DNA of 15,187 nt from Candidatus Omnitrophota bacterium (GCA_016206675.1 JACQRD010000079.1:1-15187), one strand, 5' to 3'. Positions 1-5,662 are shown, counted from the stretch's first letter. The notes: generated from the sequence alone by a model not told the origin. Numbers and translations: made by a program.

Positions 1-132
1 CTCGATCACTTGGAGCGCCAACGTAGTCTTGCCGACTTGGCGGGGACCCACTACCACTTGGACGAGGCGCGGCGTCGAGCGGAGCCGCTGCCACAAGAGC
101 TGGAAATGGGGCTGGCGGATGTAGGGTGGCAT
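1..132 (-). CDS. AAA ATPase (AAA_14/DUF4143-type), 5' end only
   Basis: Reading the minus strand from an ATG at 132 gives 44 codons that stay open to the window edge. The N-terminus is of the type MPPYIRQPHF..., followed by a hydrophobic strand (VQVVV) and a Walker A loop GPRQVGKTT at residues 29-37. The 'GPRQVGKTT' form with a short basic N-terminus is typical of the orphan AAA_14/DUF4143 ATP-binding proteins, usually about 380-450 residues and often found as solitary accessory genes. Only the nucleotide-binding start is in the window, so the DUF4143 part cannot be confirmed. A near-consensus promoter lies directly upstream (142-170), which fits this start. The plus-strand open frame over the same bases is a shadow. 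Confidence 0.8.
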   Translation of the reverse strand, partial: MPPYIRQPHFQLLWQRLRSTPRLVQVVVGPRQVGKTTLALQVIE

Positions 133-141
133 GCGGTGAGG

Positions 142-170
142 ATTGTACAGCGTGGGGGAGGTGGTGTCAA
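142..170 (-). promoter_or_regulatory. Sigma70-type promoter of the AAA ATPase gene
   Basis: On the minus strand, TTGACA (165-170) is followed by exactly 17 nt and then TACAAT (142-147). This is a perfect -35 and a one-mismatch -10 at optimal spacing. The ATG at 132 is only 9 nt past the -10, so transcription should begin about 3 nt before the start codon. The message would then be leaderless or nearly so, and no Shine-Dalgarno sequence is present. Confidence 0.75.
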
Positions 171-375
171 CGATTTACTCAATAGACTGAGTTATTCGTT
201 CTCGCCGTTCATCGCCCCCTGGCACCAGGCCTACATGGCGTGGTATGACGGGGTGGGGCCGCAGGTGGCAGCGTGGCTGCAGGATAAGCCGACTCTTAAA
301 ACCGCCATCCGGACCATCGCGACCCCGGCGGCGCGGGGGGCGGGGTGGTGGATGGGGTGGTGGAGTCAGCAATAG
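166..375 (+). pseudogene. Possible C-terminal remnant of a CFI-box-like protein
   Basis: This is an open plus-strand frame (about 70 codons) ending in TAG at 373-375, two bases before the ATG of the next gene. The peptide is aromatic and hydrophobic, with WYDGVGPQVAAWL, then KPTLKTAIRTIATP and a Gly/Trp-rich tail. The spacing resembles the end of the 'CFI-box' C-terminal domain (a YYxxSPPxAxxI...LRxxxRxxLxP pattern), but the CFI motif itself should lie upstream, where the oppositely oriented AAA gene now sits. I infer that the AAA gene truncated it. Alternatively, a 46-codon small gene could start at ATG 235 and be translationally coupled to the PDZ gene. Family assignment is weak and from memory of the motif. 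Confidence 0.3.
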
Positions 376-377
376 CG

Positions 378-1067
378 ATGCACATCAAGCCATGGATGAT
401 GGCGCTGGGAGGGATCTGGGTGTGCGCGCTCGCGATGAGTGCGCACGTGCTGTCAATCACGGCTACCTCGACGAAACACGTCCGACAGCTCAGCCAACGC
501 CACCAGGAGCAGGAGGGCAAGCGGCTCATTCCGCGAGGGCTTGGGGTGTCCGGGAGGCCCTCTCCGACGGCAGGGGCGTCGGTTCGTTCGATCGAGGCAC
601 GGCCGCCCACGCAGGAGTCCACGGCTCAAGCCGCTGTTGATCCCACCCCCTGGCAGCCGGTCATCCAACGCGTGTTGGCGGCGGCCGAGCCGCTCGGGCC
701 AGCAGACGTCAAGAGCATCAAAGAGGCGATCACTCCGGTCTCCAACACGGAGCGGCAGGTCGATCGCGCGAAAGTGTGGAAGGCCGTGAAGGGCAATCCG
801 CTGCAGGTCATGCGCGAGACGACGATGGCCCCCGTCTTCGACGGCTTCCATCTTGTTGGGGTGAAGCTGCTGGCCGTGCCTGACCACGGGATTTTGCAGC
901 AGAGCGGTTTTCAATCAGGAGATGTGGTCCAGACGGTGAATGGGGAACCCTTGATTGACCCCGCTCGCGTGCTGCAACTGCCCGCGCTGCTGCAACAGCC
1001 GGGCTCGGTCAACGTCCAGGTGCTGCGCGACGGCCATCCGGTGACCCTCACGTATCGGATGCAGTAA
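378..1067 (+). CDS. Membrane-anchored PDZ protein, GspC-like
   Basis: The protein is 229 residues from ATG 378; a GTG at 345 in the same frame would add 11 residues of low-complexity sequence. A short basic start (HIKPW) leads into one transmembrane helix at about residues 5-27, giving an inside-to-periplasm topology. A long polar, proline-rich linker follows, then a C-terminal PDZ-type fold at about residues 150-229 (FDGFHLVGVKL..., then LQQSGFQSGDVVQTVNGEPL). The order TM, linker, 'PxGxLQxxGLQxGDVIxxVNG' PDZ is that of the type II secretion clamp protein GspC. No other gsp gene is in the window, so its role as a secretion component is unproven; it may be a stand-alone periplasmic PDZ scaffold. 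No clear Shine-Dalgarno sequence is present (GGAG at 362-365 is 12 nt away). Confidence 0.65.
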   Translation: MHIKPWMMALGGIWVCALAMSAHVLSITATSTKHVRQLSQRHQEQEGKRLIPRGLGVSGRPSPTAGASVRSIEARPPTQESTAQAAVDPTPWQPVIQRVLAAAEPLGPADVKSIKEAITPVSNTERQVDRAKVWKAVKGNPLQVMRETTMAPVFDGFHLVGVKLLAVPDHGILQQSGFQSGDVVQTVNGEPLIDPARVLQLPALLQQPGSVNVQVLRDGHPVTLTYRMQ

Positions 1068-1087
1068 GGCTTCGTTTCTCACCGCGC

Positions 1088-1116
1088 GTTCCTCCGACGA
1101 TATGTTCCTCCGACGA
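1088..1116 (+). repeat. Tandem 13-mer directly upstream of a promoter
   Basis: GTTCCTCCGACGA occurs at 1088-1100 and again, identically, at 1104-1116 (16-nt period). It ends two bases before the -35 hexamer at 1119. Two identical sites abutting a -35 could be an activator or repressor site, but no regulator is known. Confidence 0.6.
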
Positions 1117-1118
1117 CA

Positions 1119-1147
1119 TTGACACCCTCCAGCCGACACGCTAGACT
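1119..1147 (+). promoter_or_regulatory. Sigma70-type promoter of the TIGR04073-family gene
   Basis: TTGACA (1119-1124), a 17-nt spacer and TAGACT (1142-1147) are followed 25 nt later by GGAGG (1173-1177) and the ATG at 1185. Position, spacing and the ribosome binding site all point to this gene. The same -10 variant TAGACT recurs upstream of the hemerythrin-like gene. Confidence 0.75.
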
Positions 1148-1184
1148 GCTTATGGGCTCTCCTTGTAACCGTGGAGGTACGCAT

Positions 1185-1709
1185 ATGAAACGCATGGATG
1201 GGGTGGTTGTGGCGGCACTGATGCTCATCGGGACGCAGCCGGCGTGGGCGATGCGCACGCGGGCGCATGAGATGGCGGAGTCCCCGCGGTACGGCCAGAA
1301 GGCCGGGGGGATGCTCGGCCGGGGCGTGATCAATGCGTCGACGTGCTTCGTGGATCCCCTCGTCCACATCGTGAATGAAACCAAGGCCGGCCCGCCGCTC
1401 ATCGGCACCTTAACCGGCATCGCCAGCGGCGTCGGCTGCGGAGCGCTGCGCCTCGGCTCGGGCGCGGTCGATCTCATCACCTTCTGGGTGCCGGGTTTCA
1501 ACGGCTTCCCGGTGGCCGACTCGTATGAGAACTGCTTGACGACGGGCGGCGCGATGGCGGCCTCCCCCGCCAGCCAAGAGCTGCCGCCAGGCTATGCGCA
1601 GCCGGCGTCTTCGGCCTGGGAGGTGCCCACTGGCGAGCCAGGGGCCGCGCAGGTGCCGCAGCCTGCGCAAGCCCAAGCGCCGAAGCCGAAGAAGACCTGG
1701 ACCAAGTAA
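1185..1709 (+). CDS. Secreted exosortase-system-associated protein, TIGR04073 family
   Basis: The product is 174 residues. The start is fixed by GGAGG (1173-1177) seven bases before ATG 1185; the same frame stays open further upstream but has no signal there. Residues 1-22 form a Sec signal peptide (basic MKR, hydrophobic VVVAALMLIG, cleavage after A-W-A). The body at about residues 36-120 has the family layout: a GRG-containing amphipathic start, ETKAGPP, then a glycine-rich helix GIASGVGCGALRLGSGAVDLITF and a VP/FP-type turn. The C-terminal 50 residues are Pro/Gln/Ala-rich and end in lysines, so are probably disordered. Family members occur with exosortase/PEP-CTERM systems and in PVC and related phyla; molecular function is unknown. 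No PEP-CTERM motif or exosortase gene is seen here. Confidence 0.75.
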   Translation: MKRMDGVVVAALMLIGTQPAWAMRTRAHEMAESPRYGQKAGGMLGRGVINASTCFVDPLVHIVNETKAGPPLIGTLTGIASGVGCGALRLGSGAVDLITFWVPGFNGFPVADSYENCLTTGGAMAASPASQELPPGYAQPASSAWEVPTGEPGAAQVPQPAQAQAPKPKKTWTK

Positions 1710-1714
1710 AAGAT

Positions 1715-1779
1715 GCTCTAGGCTCAAGGCTCTAGGCTGAAGGCAATGGCTTAGAGCCGACAGCCTCGAACCTAGAGCC
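1715..1779 (+). repeat. Intergenic word repeat with inverted half, before greA
   Basis: The unit GCTCTAGGCTSAAGGC occurs at 1715-1730 and 1729-1744 with a 14-nt period. GGCTCTAGG (1728-1736) has an exact inverted copy CCTAGAGCC at 1771-1779, and TTAGAGCC recurs in between. The stem would close two bases before the greA ATG, so the RNA could hide that start. There is no T-run, so it is not an ordinary terminator. Confidence 0.65.
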
Positions 1780-1781
1780 AA

Positions 1782-2252
1782 ATGGCTGAGACGTATCTCA
1801 CCAAAGAAGGCCTCGCCAAGCTCCACGCTGAGCACAAATCCCTCTTGGAGCAGAAGCGCCGCGTGACCGAAGAAGTCAGCAAGGCCGCCGCCATGGGCGA
1901 TCTGCGCGAGAACGGCGAGTATCATGCCGCGCGCGAGCGGCTGCAGCATGTCTCCCAGCGGCTGGCGGAGCTCGATACGAAGTTGCAGCACGTGAAAATC
2001 ATCGACGACCTGGAGATCAAAGCGGGGGAAGCGCGCGTCGGGACGACGGTCACTCTCAAAGACGAGCAGACTAAAGAGCACTTCACCTACCAGCTCGTCG
2101 GCCCTGACGAGGCCGATCCGCCCAACGGCAAGCTCTCCATCGCCTCGCCGCTGGGCAAGAGCCTCCTGGGAAAGCAGCGGGGGGAGATGTTCACCCTCTC
2201 GCTGCCGCGGGCGATCGTCAACTATACCGTGATCAGCATCGAGCGATCGTAA
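1782..2252 (+). CDS. greA: Transcription elongation factor GreA
   Basis: The protein is 156 residues, the normal GreA length. An N-terminal antiparallel coiled coil (about 1-75) carries the conserved tip GDLRENGEYHAARE, with the acidic residues D40 and E43 that hold the catalytic magnesium when GreA is inserted into the secondary channel of stalled RNA polymerase. Family consensus is GDLSENAEY; the Ser to Arg change at 42 is outside the acidic pair. The C-terminal FKBP-like domain (about 80-156) has the usual SPLGKSLLGKQRGE motif. GreA stimulates cleavage of backtracked transcripts. No good Shine-Dalgarno sequence is visible, and the inverted word repeat ends two bases before the ATG. Only 3 nt separate its stop from the PCD gene, so the two are probably one operon. 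Confidence 0.95.
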   Translation: MAETYLTKEGLAKLHAEHKSLLEQKRRVTEEVSKAAAMGDLRENGEYHAARERLQHVSQRLAELDTKLQHVKIIDDLEIKAGEARVGTTVTLKDEQTKEHFTYQLVGPDEADPPNGKLSIASPLGKSLLGKQRGEMFTLSLPRAIVNYTVISIERS

Positions 2253-2255
2253 CGC

Positions 2256-2639
2256 ATGGGCACGCCGCTGGCCGGACGCAAGTGCCAACCCTGCGAGGGC
2301 GGACTCGAGCCACTGCCACTCAGCGCCGCCCAGGCGCTGATGCGCGATCTGCAGGGATGGGAGTTGGTCGACCTGCCTGCGCCGCGCGACTCAGCTGCAT
2401 CTCCATCGGCGCGGCAGGCAGGTGGCCGGGCGATCCGCAAGACCGTCAAGTGCAAAGATTTCTTGGACGCCGTCACCCTCATCCAGAAGATCGCGCCTAT
2501 CGCGGAAGCCGAAGACCATCACCCGGATTTCCACCTGACCAGCTACCGAAAGCTCACCATCGAGCTCTCCACGCACGCCATCGGGGGATTATCGGAAAAT
2601 GACTTCATTCTTGCAGCAAAAATTAACCAGTTACTCTGA
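2256..2639 (+). CDS. phhB: Pterin-4a-carbinolamine dehydratase
   Basis: The enzyme dehydrates 4a-hydroxytetrahydrobiopterin and so recycles the pterin cofactor of aromatic amino acid hydroxylases. In bacteria without such a hydroxylase, related proteins act in folate or molybdopterin metabolism. The 127-residue product shows the family landmarks: KCxPCEGG at 9-16, GW at 34-35, KDF near 67-69, EDHHPD at 86-91 with the two catalytic histidines, and the C-terminal THAIGGLSENDFILAAKI. Residues 40-56 are an extra segment absent from the usual family layout; it is encoded by a palindromic insert (2371-2423). The last 16 codons are AT-richer than the rest, and a second, diverged version of the same end follows downstream. 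The start is 3 nt after the greA stop. Confidence 0.88.
   Translation: MGTPLAGRKCQPCEGGLEPLPLSAAQALMRDLQGWELVDLPAPRDSAASPSARQAGGRAIRKTVKCKDFLDAVTLIQKIAPIAEAEDHHPDFHLTSYRKLTIELSTHAIGGLSENDFILAAKINQLL
2371..2423 (+). repeat. Palindromic insert, in frame within the PCD gene
   Basis: ACCTGCCTGC (2371-2380) is matched by its exact inverse GCAGGCAGGT (2414-2423). After a 2-nt bulge five more pairs form (2383-2387 with 2409-2413), closing a loop of about 21 nt. It encodes residues 40-56 (L-P-A-P-R-D-S...), which interrupt the family segment between 'WELVD' and 'GRAIRK'. Removing 51 nt (2373-2423) restores WELVDGRAIRK, the expected protein. I infer a small palindromic element that inserted without breaking the frame. 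Confidence 0.65.
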
Positions 2640-2640
2640 G

Positions 2641-2811
2641 GTGCGGGAGAATGACTTCACCCCACCACCTCTTTGGACGCCGCCGTTGGGATCTCACCCA
2701 ACGGCGTCCTGCCGACTAAACGTCGGCAGGCACCGCCTTTGGCGGTTGCCTCAAAGAGGTGGTGGGGTCATCCTCGCCGCTAAGATCAACGACCTTCTTC
2801 AAGCGAAATGA
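2641..2811 (+). pseudogene. phhB: Second, diverged PCD 3' end, split by an element
   Basis: Immediately after the PCD stop, the frame starting at GTG 2641 reads VRENDF, then an inserted stretch, then ILAAKINDLLQAK and TGA at 2809-2811. Joined, ENDF-ILAAKIN is the same C-terminal motif that ends the intact gene. Codon by codon the two copies differ mainly at third positions (for example ATT CTT GCA GCA AAA against ATC CTC GCC GCT AAG), so they diverged under coding selection and are not a recent tandem copy. The second copy has the GC-rich codon use of the genome. It is probably the original gene end, now cut off and not translated as a useful protein. Confidence 0.7.
2660..2767 (+). mobile_element. 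108-nt cloverleaf-shaped palindromic element
   Basis: An outer perfect 16-bp stem joins CCCCACCACCTCTTTG (2660-2675) and CAAAGAGGTGGTGGGG (2752-2767). Inside are three hairpins: 2675-2690 with 2697-2709 (13 bp, one 3-nt bulge); CCTGCCGAC (2708-2716) with GTCGGCAGG (2722-2730); and 2729-2737 with 2741-2750 (CCGCC/GGCGG core, TTT loop). TCA flanks it on both sides (2657-2659 and 2768-2770). Removing the element and one TCA rebuilds GAC TTC ATC CTC, the PCD motif D-F-I-L. The insert plus repeat is 111 nt, keeps the frame and has no stop in it. This is a non-autonomous palindromic element with a 3-bp target duplication. It encodes no transposase and is not a tRNA (no anticodon or T-loop features). 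Confidence 0.75.
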
Positions 2812-2834
2812 CCAAGCACCAAGGTTCAAGCACT

Positions 2835-2922
2835 AAATTCCAAATCCCAAATTCCAAACAAGCACCAAATTCCAAATCCCAAATTCCAAACGTGTCGGTT
2901 TGGTGCTTGGGATTTGGTGCTT
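2835..2922 (+). repeat. Intergenic AAATTCCAAATCCC word repeat with inverted half
   Basis: A 25-nt unit is present at 2835-2859 and again at 2867-2891 (32-nt period). AAGCACCAAA (2860-2869) has inverted copies TTTGGTGCTT at 2900-2909 and 2913-2922. The AT-rich words stand out against the GC-rich genome. The repeat ends eight bases before the ATG of the next gene. Translated in either direction it gives spurious 'FGIWNL'-like peptides. Confidence 0.75.
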
Positions 2923-2929
2923 ATCAGTA

Positions 2930-3514
2930 ATGGCACTGACCCCCTCCACGATGCTGCCGCTCGGCACGAAGGCGCCGGAGTTCTCGCTGCCCGATGTCGC
3001 CACCGGCAAGACTATTTTGTTGTCGGCCTTCGCGGGCAAAAAGGCGCTGCTGGTGATGTTTATCTGCCGGCACTGTCCCTACGTCGTTCACGTCAAGGAA
3101 GAGCTGGCACGGCTGGGGCGGGATTATGCCGGCAAGGACGTGGGGATCGTGGCCATCAGCGCCAATGACGCCGCCAGCTATCCGGATGACGCGCCGCAGC
3201 AGCTTCGGACGATGGCGCAAGAGTTGGGTTTTACCTTCCCCCTCTGCTACGACGAATCACAGGCCGTGGCCAAGGCCTACACCGCGGCTTGCACGCCGGA
3301 TTTCTTCCTCTTTGATGCCAACCGGAAGCTGGTCTACCGGGGGCAGCTCGATGACAGCCGGCCGGGCAGCGGCAAGCCGCTCACCGGGAAGGATCTTCGC
3401 GCAGCCCTCAATGCCGCGCTCTCAGGCCAGCCGGTCAATCCGAAACAGATGCCGAGCGTCGGGTGCAATATCAAGTGGAAGAAAGGGAATGAACCAGAGT
3501 ATTACGGACAGTAG
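2930..3514 (+). CDS. Thioredoxin-fold (AhpC/TSA-like) redox protein
   Basis: The protein has 194 residues from ATG 2930; the frame stays open upstream only through the word repeat, so that extension is rejected. The order is that of a redoxin/AhpC-TSA domain: PLGTKAPEFSLPD near 10-22, a beta strand KALLVMF, then the active site C46-R-H-C49, later ISANDAASYPDDAPQ and the cis-proline-type ACTPDFFLFD. The C-terminus has VGCNIKWKKGNEP, a signature of one group of cytoplasmic 'thioredoxin family' proteins. The CRHC motif suggests thiol-disulfide or peroxide chemistry; the substrate is unknown. There is no signal peptide. It converges on the MgtC gene with 20 nt between the two stop codons, and no terminator is evident. 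No Shine-Dalgarno sequence is seen. Confidence 0.85.
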   Translation: MALTPSTMLPLGTKAPEFSLPDVATGKTILLSAFAGKKALLVMFICRHCPYVVHVKEELARLGRDYAGKDVGIVAISANDAASYPDDAPQQLRTMAQELGFTFPLCYDESQAVAKAYTAACTPDFFLFDANRKLVYRGQLDDSRPGSGKPLTGKDLRAALNAALSGQPVNPKQMPSVGCNIKWKKGNEPEYYGQ

Positions 3515-3534
3515 TCGTCAGCACACAGTAGGAG

Positions 3535-4794
3535 TTAACGGAAGAGCCAGAGCGCGGCAAGGCCCGCAGCGCTCTGGGTGAGCAAGCCGAACGACGCCGC
3601 ACCACGGAACGACCCCCGCCCGATGGCCAGCGCCATGCCCAGCTTAAAGAGCGTGTTGGCCAGCACACCGACAGCCAGCGCTTGAGCGGCGGTACTCGTT
3701 AACGCTGCCGCCCCGCCCAGCTTGACCATCGAGTAAATCAGCGGATCGACGTCCGTCAGCCCCACCAGCGCGGCGGAGAGCAGCGTGCCGGAGGAGCCGA
3801 AGGCCGAGCCCACCCACGCCATCGCGTAGAGGACGACTTGAAACGCGCCCGCCATCTGCAGGGCGGATGGCAGCCGCAGGGGATTGCGGGGCATCTCTGC
3901 TTTGATCGTCTGCGGATCGTTGCGCCGTAGCGTTGCCGCCGAGGCCAGCAGGCCCGCCGCGAAGGGCGGGAGCAGGTAGGGAATCGTCAGCAGGCCGACG
4001 GACGGATTCAGCGCGCTGATGAGCACCATCACGCGCAGCGGCAGCACGGTGCAGGCGGCTGTCACTCCCACGGCCAGCACCCGGCCCAATTGCGGCTGTT
4101 CGCGGCTTTCCCGTGAGAAGTTCAGCGTGACGGCCGTCGATGAGGCCAACCCCCCGAGCAGGCCCACCAAGCTGTAGCCGCGATGCAGTCCTACCAGCCG
4201 CAGTGTCAGGAAACTGACGAAGCTCACGCCGGAGAAGGCGAGGACTAGCGCCCACAGTTCTCTCGGGCGGAAGCCTGGGGCCGGCCCAAACGGGCCCGTG
4301 GGCAGCAGGGGGAAGATCACCAGTGCCAGCACCGCAAAGCGCACCGCCGCCATGAGCTCGTGGGACTGGAGGCGCTCCACGAACCGGTGGATGAGGCCCT
4401 TTTCGATGAGCACGAGCGCTGTGGCGGCAAAGAGGCCGCTGGCCAGCGCCAGCCGTCCGCTGCCCGCCAATACGCCTGCCGCCAAGACGATTAGCGCGGC
4501 CACCTCCGTCGTGCCGCCCACGTCGTCTCGGCGCGACGTGATCCCGTAGGCGACGACGATCAGCGCCGCGGCGGCCAGCAGCAGTGCGGCACCCGCCGCC
4601 ACGGAGCCCGTGCGGGTGAACTCCGCTCCCAGCGCTCCCACCAGCCCCAGCAGCAGAAAGGTGCGCGCGCCGGCGAAATGGGGCGCATGCTGGCCGCGGC
4701 GCACCGACCACTCGCGCTCAATGCCAACCGCCAGCCCGCCCAGCGCGGCCACACCCAGCCGAATCGCTAGCTGCACGTGATCGTTCAAGTCCAT
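3535..4794 (-). CDS. MgtC/SapB and DUF4010 integral membrane protein
   Basis: The product is 419 residues. Residues 1-140 are MgtC/SapB-like: LNDHVQLAIRLGVAALGGLAVGIEREW with the conserved GxERE-type turn, ARTFLLLGLVGALGAEF, and further helices including a TTEVAAL segment. Residues about 180-410 are DUF4010-like, with several helices and the motifs SGVSFVSFLTLR, LLGGLASSTAVTLNFSRES and TDVDPLI. About ten or more membrane helices in total. MgtC proteins modulate membrane ATPases and growth in low magnesium; the fused DUF4010 form has no proven function but looks transporter-like. It starts 22 nt after the dihydrolase-like gene on the same strand and is probably co-transcribed with the arginine genes, which raises a possible role in ion or amino acid movement (inference). 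The Shine-Dalgarno sequence is poor. Confidence 0.85.
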   Translation of the reverse strand: MDLNDHVQLAIRLGVAALGGLAVGIEREWSVRRGQHAPHFAGARTFLLLGLVGALGAEFTRTGSVAAGAALLLAAAALIVVAYGITSRRDDVGGTTEVAALIVLAAGVLAGSGRLALASGLFAATALVLIEKGLIHRFVERLQSHELMAAVRFAVLALVIFPLLPTGPFGPAPGFRPRELWALVLAFSGVSFVSFLTLRLVGLHRGYSLVGLLGGLASSTAVTLNFSRESREQPQLGRVLAVGVTAACTVLPLRVMVLISALNPSVGLLTIPYLLPPFAAGLLASAATLRRNDPQTIKAEMPRNPLRLPSALQMAGAFQVVLYAMAWVGSAFGSSGTLLSAALVGLTDVDPLIYSMVKLGGAAALTSTAAQALAVGVLANTLFKLGMALAIGRGSFRGAASFGLLTQSAAGLAALWLFR

Positions 4795-4816
4795 ACCCTG
4801 AACCCAGAACCAAGCA

Positions 4817-5653
4817 TCATTTTGAGATGTGGTTTAAGTGTAGCACAAGGCACTTGGCCGACCCGCCCGCCTTGAGGAATTCCGACAGCTCGACTGGGTG
4901 CAGCGCAAACCGCCGCCGCTCGATGCGACGGGCCAGGCTCGATGAGATGCCTGTTTGGATGACCAGGTGGCGGCCGACGGCGACGGCGTTGCACGCAAAT
5001 CGTCTGGCGTCGCGCTCCGTGACACTGATGAGGTCAGGCACCAGTTGTTCGATCACCCGGCGGCCATAGCGGTCGAACGCGCCGGGAAACCACAGCGCGG
5101 TGCGGTTATCCAGCGGGCAGAAGCACGTATCCAGGTGGTAGAAGCGCGCATCCGCCAGCTCAACCGGCAGCACCTCCGCCCCGACCAGCCGTGCGAGCGC
5201 TTCATGCGCCGGCGCGTCCGATCGAAAGCGGAAGCCGAAGAGCAGGCGCCCGCGCATCCAGAGCGCATCGCCCTCCCCCTCGAATCCATAGCGTCGCGGC
5301 AGCGTCACGACGCGAAAGCCCGCGCGGCGGAAGTACGACGCAATCGACCCTTCCTCCTTACGCCGCTCGGCAAATCGGAAGTTGCTGCGGATGAGCGTAC
5401 GGCCGTGGAGGAGTCCGGCATTGGCGGTGAAGACCAGATCCGGCACGCCGCGGCGCGGCGGCAGCAAGCGCACGCGCGCGCCAAGCCGGTGGGTGAGCAG
5501 CCGGTGCAGCGCCTCCCACTGGGCCAGCGCGCGGCGGGAGTCGGCTTGCCGCTTGAGGCTCATCCACGGGTTGATCTCATACGCGATGGTGTAGTAGGTC
5601 GGCCGGCACATTAAGAGCCGTGGACCGTAAGCCGTGGACCGTGGACTGGCCAT
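4817..5653 (-). CDS. Arginine dihydrolase-like amidinohydrolase (AgrE/ArgZ N-domain)
   Basis: The protein is 278 residues, of the guanidino-group-modifying (DDAH/arginine deiminase) beta/alpha propeller superfamily. Visible landmarks are INPWM at 27-31, PDLVFTANAG at 71-80, FEGEGDAL at 124-131, FYHLDTCFCPL with H173 at 171-181, and EFLKAGGSAKC with the probable nucleophile C268. This set and order match the N-terminal domain of cyanobacterial AgrE/ArgZ, which converts arginine to ornithine, CO2 and 2 NH3. N78 sits in the TANAG motif where the asparagine important for dihydrolase activity lies in ArgZ (from memory of that work). A DDAH or arginine deiminase activity remains possible. It follows the ornithine cyclodeaminase gene by 9 nt. 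The true start may be ATG 5611, because residues 1-14 are encoded by a word repeat; neither start has a Shine-Dalgarno sequence. Confidence 0.8.
   Translation of the reverse strand: MASPRSTAYGPRLLMCRPTYYTIAYEINPWMSLKRQADSRRALAQWEALHRLLTHRLGARVRLLPPRRGVPDLVFTANAGLLHGRTLIRSNFRFAERRKEEGSIASYFRRAGFRVVTLPRRYGFEGEGDALWMRGRLLFGFRFRSDAPAHEALARLVGAEVLPVELADARFYHLDTCFCPLDNRTALWFPGAFDRYGRRVIEQLVPDLISVTERDARRFACNAVAVGRHLVIQTGISSSLARRIERRRFALHPVELSEFLKAGGSAKCLVLHLNHISK
5616..5646 (-). repeat. CCGTGGAC word repeat at the dihydrolase gene start
   Basis: AGCCGTGGACCGT lies at 5616-5628 and again at 5630-5642 (14-nt period), and CCGTGGAC recurs at 5639-5646. Read on the minus strand it encodes most of the first 13 residues of the annotated protein. 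This is the usual style of the intergenic repeats in this window, so it probably marks spacer that was drawn into, or wrongly included in, the reading frame. Confidence 0.6.
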
Positions 5654-5662
5654 GCGGAGTGA

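Noticed and set aside
2660..2767. Cloverleaf as a tRNA or tRNA-like gene
   Set aside because: The outer stem is 16 bp, there is no T-loop or anticodon arm geometry, and the borders fit an insertion in coding sequence.
2835..2922. CRISPR array
   Set aside because: There are only two direct copies with a 7-nt gap, and the rest is inverted; no unique spacers of constant length.
2900..2929. Earlier start for the redoxin gene in the word repeat
   Set aside because: Residues would come from repeat sequence; ATG 2930 begins the family-like N-terminus.
2833..3039. Minus-strand frame with FGIWNL-type peptide
   Set aside because: It is a translation of the AAATTCCAAATCCC word repeat and the antisense of the redoxin start, a common spurious protein type.
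4955..5614. Plus-strand open frame opposite the dihydrolase-like gene
   Set aside because: The minus strand has all superfamily motifs; this frame is a compositional shadow.
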